Source: Iris pallida (taxonomy: Eukaryota > Streptophyta > Magnoliopsida > Asparagales > Iridaceae). Taken from it: 64,000 bases of DNA. The notes beneath the pieces are model-generated. The model made no database searches, was not told the origin of the DNA, and saw nothing but the letters and a program-made list of their open reading frames with translations. This document shows, one piece after another, positions 1 to 8,441 of the stretch. Position 1 is the stretch's first letter. The number at the start of each line of letters is the position of its first letter. A program made the translations under genes and the position numbers. The DNA lies in assembly GCA_029216955.1 (NCBI GenBank), contig JANAVB010031417.1, positions 20,499,278 to 20,563,277 on the forward strand. The letters are read 5' to 3'.

Positions 1-272
1 TTTTGTACCTCGAAGAAATCTCGGTACCCAAGTTGGTCAAAAGTTGGAGCGTACTCAAAGAAAGTAGTAAAATTCACAAAAGCTCCATTACAAATACAAC
101 GACCAGAAAAAGAGTCGAACCAGAGATCCGAGAAGTCGTTGTCCGGGAACAAAGTAGAGTCATATTCTTCGGGATCTCTAGGTCGTGCTGGACTGAATAA
201 ACTTGCAGGAGTGTATTCAGAGGAAGAGGAGGCACCTTGGGAAGTGGTTCCTCTTTGACGCTTGGGGGCCAT
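1..272 (-). CDS. Unassigned open frame, 5' part, runs off the left edge
   Basis: Reading leftward from an ATG at 272-270, the frame stays open for 90 codons to the window edge, so only the N-terminus is visible. It starts M-A-P-K-R-Q-R, continues with a Ser/Thr-rich stretch (residues 8-20), then an acidic and aromatic region rich in D, F, Y and W. A TATA-like box lies about 170 bp upstream and an 11-bp repeat cluster lies beyond that, so it may be a real transcription unit. The leader holds no tRNA primer-binding site, which argues against a retrotransposon gag directly behind an LTR. Short basic MAPKR-type starts are common in plant transposon-associated proteins, but I do not recognise a domain. 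Function unknown. Confidence 0.35.
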   Translation of the reverse strand, partial: MAPKRQRGTTSQGASSSSEYTPASLFSPARPRDPEEYDSTLFPDNDFSDLWFDSFSGRCICNGAFVNFTTFFEYAPTFDQLGYRDFFEVQ

Positions 273-438
273 GAGAAAGTGGAGAGAAAGTACCTTTTGA
301 GGAAAAAGAAAGGAGGAACAAGATGAGCGCCCACTAGATCTCTTAGGAACCTTGCTAGGATGGAGGAGGAGAGGCTTCTTGGAAGAGAAGAGTGATTTCC
401 ACGAGTTGTTGTGTGGAAAAAGTGGAAGGAAAGATGGA

Positions 439-446
439 TTATATAG
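439..446 (-). promoter_or_regulatory. Candidate TATA box
   Basis: The minus strand reads TATATAAT about 170 bp before the ATG at 272. It sits about 45 bp downstream of the 11-bp repeat cluster at 492-546. The pairing of repeat cluster and TATA box resembles the copia LTR promoter at 6302-6479. Confidence 0.45.
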
Positions 447-491
447 GCACTAGGGCCGGCTGTTCGTTTCTGGAACCATAACAGCGCCGAC

Positions 492-546
492 CGAACTCGG
501 TCCGAATTCGGTCCGAACTCGGTCAGAGTTCGGGCCGAGTTCGGCC
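492..546. repeat. 11-bp near-palindromic tandem repeat, five units
   Basis: Five 11-bp units (492, 503, 514, 525, 536), each a variant of CGAACTCGGTC. The CCGA-RY-TCGG core is nearly self-complementary. It lies just upstream of the minus-strand TATA-like box. The same unit recurs in two clusters in the copia LTR at 6325-6357 and 6425-6479. The spacing is about one helical turn. A role as an enhancer or binding-site array is inferred. Confidence 0.7.
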
Positions 547-822
547 ACTTGCATTCCCGAGACAGTCAATGCATTCTGGTAGGTTTAAAAGTAGAATTTA
601 ATAACTTTGACTGTAATATTAAATAACGACTGTTATTTTTGGGTTAACTGTAGGGGTTGTCCCAGCTAACGGAGGTTCACCGGGGAACTCTTAAATACCG
701 CTTCGCTTCGGCCGTAGCCGTGGTGACAGACATACCCTTTTTAAGTTTGTACCCAAAAATAATTTTCGTTAAATAAATAATAAAGTATCAAGTCATAAAT
801 TCAATTTTAATTACCATATACA
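547..822. other. Junction region where a copia 3' LTR would be expected
   Basis: This stretch follows the copia RNase H stop codon on the minus strand. A 3' LTR should begin here, but nothing resembling the ends of the 5773-6892 LTR is present. It contains a GC-rich patch around 690-730 and AT-rich sequence at 755-820. I see no gene. The element's 3' end was probably deleted or replaced. Confidence 0.4.
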
Positions 823-1710
823 TTATGAGTATGAGAATTCAAGAATGCCGAGCTCACGCCTCAAAATGTTAAAACGGTCTTCAGCCAATGGTTTAGTGAA
901 TATATCTGCTAGTTGATGATCAGTGTCAATAAATTCTAGGCAGATATCCCCGTGTTGTTGATGATCACGAAGAAAATGATGTCTAATTTCTATGTGCTTT
1001 GTGCGTGAATGACAAATAGGGTTCTTAGTCAGATTTATAGCACTAGTGTTGTCACAATAAATAGGAACATTTGTGTAGTGCAGATTGTAGTCCTCTAAGG
1101 TTTGCTTCATCCACAAAATCTGAGCACAATAACGTCCTGCGGCGATATACTCAGCCTCAGTTGTTGATAATGCTACTGAATTTTGTTTCTTGCTAAACCA
1201 AGAGACTAAGGCCTTTCCTAAGAAATGACATGTGCCACTGGTACTTTTACGGTCCACTTTGCATCCAGTAAAATCCGCATCCGAGTAACCTATAAGGTCA
1301 AAGGATTTGGTTTTGGGATACCATAAGCCAACTGTAGAAGTTCCTTTAAGGTATCGGAAGATACGCTTAACGGCACTAAGATATGATTCCTTAGGGTTTA
1401 CCTGATAACGTGCACAAATGCAAACGCTAAACATAATATCAGGGCGACTAACAGTTAAGTATAATAAACTACCAATCATACCTCGATACTTACGCTGATC
1501 GACAGGTTTGCCACTTTCATCAGCATCAAGCTTTGTAGATGTAGCCATAGGCGTCCCGATTGGCTTTACATTCTTGAAGTCGTACTTTTTCAGTATATCC
1601 TTCGTGTATTTAGCTTGGTTGATGAATGTTCCGTTCGAGTACTGTTTGATTTGAAGTCCTAGGAAGAAGTTTAGCTCTCCCATCATACTCATCTCAAATT
1701 CACTCTGCAT
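823..1710 (-). pseudogene. Copia pol, RT C-terminal part and RNase H
   Basis: The 295-codon open segment begins just after the RT catalytic region and runs to the natural pol stop. It includes the RT connection region (FFLGLQIKQ near residue 15), the block with S-R-P-D-I (near 87), and RNase H. RNase H shows the D-A-D-x-T-G-C and D-R-K-S-T-S-G motifs (about 143-160), the S-T-T-E-A-E-Y-I-A motif (about 182-190) and the terminal H-I-E-I-R-H-H-F and A-D-I-F-T-K-P-L blocks. The RNase H end looks complete. The piece is cut off from the rest of RT by a frameshift just upstream (near 1765), so no full polymerase can be made. It acted in cytoplasmic virus-like particles when active. Confidence 0.85.
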
Positions 1711-1864
1711 ACACTTGGCAAAATCTTGACAGAGTTTTTCATTAGTAGAACCAAATATAATGTCGTCTACATTTGCACTAGAAGAATGTCATCATTCATG
1801 GATTTAATAAATAAAGTAATATCAATCTTTTCTTTTGAAAATCCATTATCAAGTAAGAAGGTGC
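1711..1864 (-). pseudogene. Copia RT central segment in a shifted frame
   Basis: Between the two long pol segments, the minus strand still encodes recognisable RT sequence, but in a frame different from the upstream segment. The first shift occurs in the K-K-A-L-Y-G motif near 1900. A short deletion, about 4 bases judged against the family pattern, lies next to the Y-V-D-D catalytic motif near 1765 and ends the frame at a stop. The catalytic box itself is therefore broken. Confidence 0.7.
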
Positions 1865-3919
1865 TTAGGCGTTCATACCAAGCACAAGGTGCTTGTTTGA
1901 TCCATAAAGTGCTTTCTTAAGCTTGAAGACGTGATCAGGTTTTTGAAAATCTTCAAAACCAGGGGGTTGTTTCACAAAAACCTCTTCTTTCAAAAATCTA
2001 TTTAAAAATGCGCTTTTCACGTCCATTTGAAAAAGTTTAAAATCATTAAAACATGCAAATGCACAAAACATGCGGATGGCTTCTAGTCTAGCAACAGGAG
2101 CATAGGTCTCATCATAATCAATTCCTTCTTCTTGATTATAACCTTGTGCCACTAGACGTGCTTTGTTGCGTAGAACTTGTCCATCTTTACTGAGTTTATT
2201 TCGGAACACCCATTTGGTACCAATTATCGATTGACCAATAGGTTTAGGAACAAGTTCCCAAACTTGGTTTCTCTCAAATTGATTAAGTTCCTCTTGTATG
2301 GCAGAAATCAAAAACTCATCAGTGAAAGCATCATCTACATTCTTAGGTTCTATTTGTGAAATAAATGCTACATTTGCTGCTATATCAGAATCTTTAAGAG
2401 ATGAACGTGTACTTACACCTTTGGATACATCACCTATAATAAGAGTTTCTGGATGATCTGGCTTGAATCTCAATGATTCAAATCTTTGGGCCATATCTTT
2501 CACAAGGCTCTTCTCAGTTCCTGCATCTTCGGAACTTTTATCAGTCCTTGCCTCTTGGGTCAGATCTTTCTCAGAACTCTTCTTAGTCTTTGTATGTGTA
2601 TCTTCATCATCACTGTCGCTAGATCTGTGACTATTTAACTCATCAAAGGTAACATTAATAGTCTCTTCAACAATCATAGATCTTTTATTAAAAATTCTAT
2701 ATCCCTTACTCTTAGCAGCATATCCGAAAAATATCCCGTTATCTGCTTTGGAGTCGAACTTTCCCAAGTTATCCTTGGTGTTCAGGATAAAACAGCGACA
2801 ACCAAAAACTTTGAAATAAAAAATGTTTGGAATTCTTCCAAACCAAAGCTCATATGATATTTTCTTCGAGATTGGTCGAATTAACACCCTATTTAAAATA
2901 TGACAGGCTGTACTAACAGCTTCTGCCCAAAAATATTTAGGAAGATTATACTGATTCAGCGTGACTCTAGCCATTTCGCTTAGAGTACGATTCTTCCGCT
3001 CCACAACACCATTCTGTTGGGGAGTTCTAGGACAAGAAAATTCGTGGTAATATCCACTATCATCATAAAACTTTTTGAAATCAGAATTTTCGAATTCGCC
3101 ACCATGATCACTTCGGATACGAGTAATCATGAAGCCTTTTTCGTTTTGTACCTTTTTGCAAAATATCTGAAATTCAAAAATTGTATCACTTTTGTTTGAT
3201 AAGAAATAAACCCAAGTAAATCGAGAGAAATCATCAACAATAACAAAAGCGTAGAGTTTACCGCCAAGACTAGCGACTCTACTAGGACCAAATAAATCCA
3301 TATGAATTAACTGCAAAGGTCTCAAAGTACTTACAGCGTTGATGGATTTAAAAGTAGACCTATGTGCTTTGTTCTTTTCACAGTCAGCACATACCATATC
3401 TCTCTTGAATGGAATTTCAGGGAGTCCTCTTACCAACTTCTTAGTATTTAGACGTGAGATAGTATCCATGTTTGCATGTCCTAGTCTCATGTGCCATAGC
3501 CAACTTTCATCTTGATTGGCTACTAGGCACCTTCCTGCATTATTAGTATTCTCCAAAAAGAAAACATAAATGTTGTCTTCTCTAATCCCTTTATATACGG
3601 GATCACCAGATGACATATCATATATGGTACATTTATCTTTCATAAAATTGATACCATAACCATTATCAGCCAAATGACTTATGCTCAATAGGTTATGTTT
3701 CAATTCAGTTACTAGACAAACATCCTTTATTATTGAATAAGGAGAAATACCTACAGTACCATTACCTATTATATCACCTCTCAAGTTATTTCCGAAGGAG
3801 ACGTATCCTTCTTTCTTCATCGATAGCGTAGCGAATAAAGATGCATCACCAGTCATGTGTTGCGAACATCCGCTATCGAGGATCCATTTGCTTCTAGCAT
3901 GAGAGGGTTGAGGGTCCAC
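1865..3919 (-). pseudogene. Copia pol: protease, integrase, N-terminal RT
   Basis: A 684-codon segment. It opens with the aspartic protease region, D-S-G-C-S near residues 15-19. Integrase follows: an H-x3-H and C-x2-C zinc region (about 142-182), then the catalytic core with D in M-D-L-F-G-P (about 208), D in S-D-H-G-G-E-F (about 270) and E in N-G-V-V-E-R-K-N (about 306). RT begins with the W-V-F-R-N-K and K-A-R-L-V-A-Q-G blocks (about 573-590) and D-V-K-S-A-F-L-N (about 635). The N-terminus lacks an ATG and overlaps the gag frame by 26 bp, consistent with a frameshift from one original gag-pol frame. The C-terminus breaks off after K-K-A-L-Y-G. Confidence 0.88.
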
Positions 3920-5162
3920 CTACAAAACAAGTAGATGAATCCTTTGGTACCCATTTTCTGAAGGGTCCATGCTGATTAGCTTTAGGTCTCCAGGCTAAAG
4001 TATGATTGTCAACAAGCTTTCTTGCTAAACAATACTGTGATATGTGTCCGTACGTACCACAATAAGTACAAGTCAGTTTAGAACCAGATATGGTTGAAAC
4101 TGTGTTTACATGCTTGTTTGGTTTCTTGGAGAACCTATAAGTGAAAGCATGATGATATTCATATTTCTTCTGTGCTTTCTTGTTTTTAGTCCTCTTAGGT
4201 GTATGCTTAGCATTAGGACTAAAATTAGGCTGTGTCACAGGCATTTCCTGTTTGCCTAACTTGATTTCTAACTTTTTAGAAATCGCAATAGACTCTTCAT
4301 ATTTAGCAGTCATAACTGAGAGTCTGTGTTCTGTTACTAAGTGCATCTTCTTCTCTGTGTCATACAACTTTTGCATCTTAACATAATCTCTTTCTTTCTT
4401 TTCAATTTTGAGGATAGCCTCATGATAGTCTACCTTGAGTTTGGCTATCTCTTCCGTGTTACCGGTAGTAGACGTCTCTTTAATATCTTCAATAAAATTG
4501 GACAGTCTAGCTAACTCGGTTGTGTATGCCTTAATCTCTTTTCGAGATTGCTTATACTTGTCAAGCACATTTTTGTGTTCTTCAAGTAAATCGCTAAAGG
4601 CATTTTCTAACTCATCGAAAGTAAAATCATCATATAGAGGGTTTGACGATACCTTATCAAATGCCATAAGACAGACATTTGCATTGCCGCATGGTCTATC
4701 CTCTTCTTCAGAATCACTGGCATCACTTTCATGCCAGATGCTTGTGTTAGCATACTTTCGACCGGTTGTTGCTTTTCTGCTTGATCTTGATCTGTCATAT
4801 GGACTGCTCTTCTTGGTGGTAGGACAGTCCTTCTTCATGTGCCCTGACTTCTTACATCCAAAGCATATGGTTTCATCTTCATTGCTTTCTTGGATATCTT
4901 TCTTCTTTCTGCTTGTAAACTTTAGGTACTTCCTGAAGTTCTTCACAAGTAGGGCTTGTTCATCACCACTTGACGATTCTTCATCGGAATCGTTGTACTT
5001 TGATTTTCTTGCTTGAGCTTTGAAGGCAATAGATTTCTCCTTTGGTGTTGCTTCTTCAAAATCTTGCAAGTCGAGTTCATGGGTCATGAGTTTGTCCATC
5101 AGCGTTTCCAGAGTCATAGTGGTGAGATCGTTTCCTTCAATGATTGCTGTGGCTTTTGGATT
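3894..5162 (-). pseudogene. Copia gag, C-terminal part with two zinc knuckles
   Basis: This is the continuation of gag after the nonsense codon at 5163-5165; the frame is the same. It carries a first CCHC knuckle, C-F-G-C-K-K-S-G-H-M-K-K-D-C, near residue 86 of the open segment that starts at 5117. A long Lys/Glu-rich stretch of coiled-coil character follows (about 170-290), then a second knuckle, C-T-Y-C-G-T-Y-G-H-I-S-Q-Y-C, near residue 350. Two knuckles separated by a coil is an uncommon arrangement for copia gag and lengthens the protein. The frame ends about where protease should start, pointing to a frameshift. Confidence 0.8.
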
Positions 5163-5720
5163 CTAGTTCTTTGTTAGAGCCCGCAGCACTTTTCTGATCT
5201 TCTCGTGATTGCTGTAATCCTTACCAAGAGATTGTAAAGGATTAGTTATATCAAGAAAACGAGTAAACATCTGTGTAATTGACTCACCGGGTTTCATCTT
5301 AAAAGATTCATACTTCTGTGTCAGTCTACTAATTTTGGATTCCTTCACTTGGGAAGTCCCTTCATGGGTTACCTCAAGGAGTTTCCAAATTTCGTGAGAC
5401 GTCTTACAGGTTGAAACTCTGTTGAACTCGGTTTTGTCAATTGCACAGAATAGTGCATTGATGGCACGAGCATCTAGGCTAGCTTTAGCCTTTTCAGCTT
5501 CAGTGTACTTATCATGGGTCTTTTCCACCAGCTGGCCTTCAACCACTATTGGTGCTGGTTTCTTATAACCATCAATGACTATTGACCAAAGATCAAAGTC
5601 GAGAGACTTTAGAAAGAAAGTCATTCGTGTTTTCCAGTAGGTATAATTTGTTCCATCAAATAGGGGAGGTCTATTTGTGGATTGCCCTTCACCGTTGAAT
5701 ATTGTTTTCACGGCTGCCAT
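5163..5720 (-). pseudogene. Copia gag, N-terminal capsid part
   Basis: A 185-codon frame starts at an ATG 36 bp from the primer-binding site. It shows the hallmarks of copia capsid: F-D-G-T-N-Y-T-Y-W-K-T-R-M (about 21-33), a D-A-R-A-I-N-A-L motif (about 82), and E-I-W-K-L-L-E-V-T-H-E-G-T followed by K-x-S-R-L-T (about 110-135). It stops at a TAG where the family usually has Trp (TGG). The sequence after the stop continues in the same frame as gag, so this is a point nonsense mutation in one gag gene. The start is supported by its position just inside the LTR. Confidence 0.85.
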
Positions 5721-5758
5721 ATATACTCTCTAAGGTTTGTTATATAAGAATATAACCT

Positions 5759-5770
5759 GCTCTGATACCA
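5759..5770 (-). other. Primer-binding site, initiator tRNA-Met type
   Basis: The minus strand reads TGGTATCAGAGC two bases inside the LTR end at 5773. This matches the usual plant LTR-retrotransposon site complementary to initiator tRNA-Met. It fixes both the LTR boundary and the element's orientation. Confidence 0.9.
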
Positions 5771-6020
5771 ATTGTAGGACCGTTGAGCACCGCTAGGAGG
5801 GGGTAAATAGAGTGTGTGTGTGCAGCAGAAAATAATCACCAATTAAAATTTAAACTATGGCAGTGATATAAGAGACAGTAAATAAAGAGAGAAAATTCAA
5901 ACTCAGTAACATAGCGATATATACTGGTATCCCTCTGAGAGGACTAATCCAGTCTCGAGTACTCTTGCTCGATGTTAATCCACTATGGCACAAGCTTTAA
6001 CTGAGAGCTTGCAGTCTCTT

Positions 6021-6096
6021 ACAACACCGTACTTGGTGACAAGCGCACGACCAGCTTCACAACACCGTGCTTGGTGACGAGCGCACGACCAGCTCC
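6021..6096. repeat. 38-bp tandem duplication in the copia LTR
   Basis: Two near-identical 38-bp units, starting at 6021 and 6059, lie downstream of the minus-strand TATA box. Each unit contains a small CACC/GGTG inverted repeat. Function unknown. Confidence 0.7.
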
Positions 6097-6301
6097 ACAA
6101 CAGGAAAGGTTGTTGAACTAGAACGACCTCTTTACAACTCTTGGAATACCAAAAGACTCTAAATCAACTCTGATAGTACTGGCTTTTGGCTAAGAGATGT
6201 ATAGGTATGATTTGAAAATCTTAGATCGTTTGAAAACACTTGAGTAGTAGAGAAGAGAGAATGAAGAATGAATGAGTGATTTGAAATAAAAAGTTCTTCT
6301 C

Positions 6302-6309
6302 TATTTATA
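6302..6309 (-). promoter_or_regulatory. Copia LTR TATA box
   Basis: The minus strand reads TATAAATA directly downstream of the first 11-bp repeat cluster. Transcription would start roughly 30 bp further left and run through the rest of the LTR into gag. Confidence 0.65.
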
Positions 6310-6324
6310 GGTGTTTTCTCCAAC

Positions 6325-6479
6325 CGAACTCGGACAGAACTCGGGCAGAGTTCGGGTGCAAATATCTCGCAAAGAGACGTTGCTCGCTGATTTGGAGGCA
6401 ACAGAAGTTTGAAACATTTTTGACCGAACTCGGTCAGAGTTCGGACCGAACTCGGGCCGAACTCGGTTACGAGTTCTGT
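6325..6479. repeat. Two clusters of 11-bp near-palindromic repeats
   Basis: Three units occupy 6325-6357 and five units 6425-6479, with the cluster starts exactly 100 bp apart. Unit variants include CGAACTCGGAC and AGAGTTCGGGT. They are the same unit as at 492-546, again upstream of a minus-strand TATA box. Confidence 0.75.
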
Positions 6480-6892
6480 CAGGAGATATTTGAAAATCTT
6501 TTGCAAAAACAGTTTTCAAACTGTGTTTTTGGTTATTTGTAAAATCATTTGTAAAGGATATTTTCAAAGAAAATGTTTTTGAAATATTTTGTAAATAAAA
6601 AACGAATAGGTAGGCTTTTGGAATGTGGACAGTTTTAACCCTAAGCCAGTATTACCAAAATTGATTTTACATAATAATTCCTAGACTCAATAAAATATAA
6701 AATACAGAATAAAATGAAAACTGAGTCTTCTGAAGATTTGATGATGTTGACGCTATGATTGATGCAGTACATTGTCCGTTGAATTTGATTTCATGTATCC
6801 TGAAATGATTAGCAGCATTTTCTATATTTTGTGTATTGACTTAAGTATGTGTTGATTATCGAAATTGGGTGTGACCATGGAATGGGCCAACA

Positions 6893-8426
6893 CCTAACTC
6901 GTACTTCAAATCGTGCTACCGACTCATCGCACTAGCCCAAATTCGTTCGCACAATTTTTTCGTGCCTACTCAATTAATTCCGAAGAAGCCTCCGTACTAA
7001 CTCAACATAAGTTCGACCGGGTCGACTATTTCCTCCACGTAACATTCTTTCGCTATGCTCAGCCTATCGTTCGACTTATGCTTAACGAATTCTCGCCCGA
7101 TGTATCATCCATAGGCACGACTTCACACATAATCGTTCAACTCAATTCATCGAGGCATACTTGTATCGACTTCTATCGAGTCACTCCCACTCAAGTCTCG
7201 GTATTACTCCATCCGTTACGGACAAACCTATCGTAACAACATAATCATCTCGACAAAGTCTTTCGCAAGTCACCAACCGGCTTAACATAGATATCGCTAA
7301 GTGGTATCCCATATACCACTCAGGATCGAGCCTATCTTTATCGATACAATACTTCGCTATACTGATCGCATAATTGGTATTGCATATACCACTCGAGATC
7401 AAGTCATTACTCGACATCGTATTTCGCATAGGTCCGACATCTATTCCTCAATCAACTATAACGTATGGCGATCCTTCCGATCCCAGCTCTAGCGTTCGCT
7501 CAAGTTTGACACGCATTCACTCTAACCGTATCTTGGCGATCATATCGATCACACCCACAACATTCGCTTATTCACATCACAACGCGACATACGGCCAACA
7601 TAAACGTTTGCCTACTTCGAAACTAGCTTCAATGCGGCCAACTTACAAGTTCGTCTACTCAACTCGACTCGTTATTATCGTATCCACGATTTTCCAATCC
7701 CGTTCGTTGTAACTCGTGCAACAACTCATTCTCGATACTTAAGGTCTTTACTCAATCTCGTACAACATATCGCTATCCATCCGTATAGCCATACAATGCG
7801 CATCATACCATGTCGACTCGTTTGCACTGATGCAACGAACGATTCACGACTTGCTGCACTCCGTGCAACCAACAACACATAACTATTCGCATGGCCATAT
7901 AACAAACATCGTCTCACATATTGACCCGTTGCACTTCGTGCAACCAACAACACATATCTCCTCGTACTTCGTGCGACCAACAACACATATTTCTTCGTAC
8001 TTCGTACGACCAACAACACATAACTCCTCGCACTTCGTGCGATCGATAACACATAACTCCTCGCATTCCGTGCAATCAACAATACGTATATCATTGCACT
8101 TCGTGCAACCAACATCACCATATTCGTTGCACTTCGTGCGACCAGCGACTCACAACTTTCTTGTACTTCGGAAAACCATAATCTCATAACGCGTTGCACT
8201 TCGTGCAACCAACACTCTCCGATGGCACCCGGAGATAGCGTAATAGTCACGACATACTTGAGGCAGACGTACGCACTTAATATAGACTTATTGTACGGAA
8301 CATCCAATGTAGCGTCGAGCTGATCCATGAGCCATGCGGTTGCAAAAATAACTTAGAGTCGACTGAATTCAATAACGAAGCAACTGAGGGTCAAAGAGAT
8401 TCATGCACGTTCCAGAGGATGGAACC
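6893..8426 (-). other. Leader / 5' internal region of gypsy element F
   Basis: This lies between the copia LTR and the primer-binding site of F. Frames of up to 200 codons exist, but none shows a gag domain, and most of the length is explained by the 33-bp array. Dinucleotide TCG is frequent. The copia element probably inserted here, separating F from its coding part; no duplication was checkable because the copia left end is missing. Confidence 0.45.
7931..8206. repeat. 33-bp minisatellite, nine units, with hairpin core
   Basis: Cores of GCACTTCGTGC or close variants start at 7931, 7964, 7997, 8030, 8063, 8096, 8129, 8163 and 8196. The spacing is 33 bp, with one 34. The core is an inverted repeat (GCAC/GTGC around TTC). 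Between cores is a variable block related to CAACACATAACTCCTC. Because 33 is a multiple of three, both strands show an 11-residue periodic frame, which is not evidence of coding by itself. Confidence 0.9.
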
Positions 8427-8438
8427 GCTCTGATACCA
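8427..8438 (-). other. Primer-binding site of gypsy element F, tRNA-Met type
   Basis: The minus strand reads TGGTATCAGAGC, three bases from the LTR end at 8442, followed by GGTTCC. This is the typical plant gypsy arrangement and shows that the LTR to the right is the 5' LTR of a minus-strand element. Confidence 0.9.
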
Positions 8439-8441
8439 ACT

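Larger units (their letters stand above)
823..6892 (-). mobile_element. Decayed Ty1/copia retrotransposon lacking a 3' LTR
   Basis: Order on the minus strand is 5' LTR (5773-6892), initiator-Met primer-binding site (5759-5770), gag, protease, integrase, reverse transcriptase, RNase H (ending at 823). Integrase before RT makes it copia. It carries a nonsense codon in gag (5163-5165) and at least three frame disruptions: gag/protease near 3900-3930, RT near 1900, and RT near the YVDD box around 1765. No 3' LTR was found, so it is a dead copy. I did not assign a lineage. Confidence 0.85.
5773..6892 (-). repeat. Copia 5' LTR
   Basis: On the minus strand it starts TGTTGGCCC at 6892 and ends CCTACA at 5773, next to the primer-binding site, giving 1120 bp with TG...CA ends. 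It carries two clusters of the 11-bp repeat and a TATA box. The far boundary rests on the TG terminus only, because the partner LTR is missing. Confidence 0.7.

Noticed and set aside
7931..8206. CRISPR-like array
   Set aside because: The units are contiguous diverged repeats, not identical repeats with unique spacers, and the context is plant retrotransposon DNA.
7726..8328. 200-codon minus-strand frame with 11-residue repeats
   Set aside because: The openness follows from the 33-bp minisatellite; no gag or other domain is visible outside the array.
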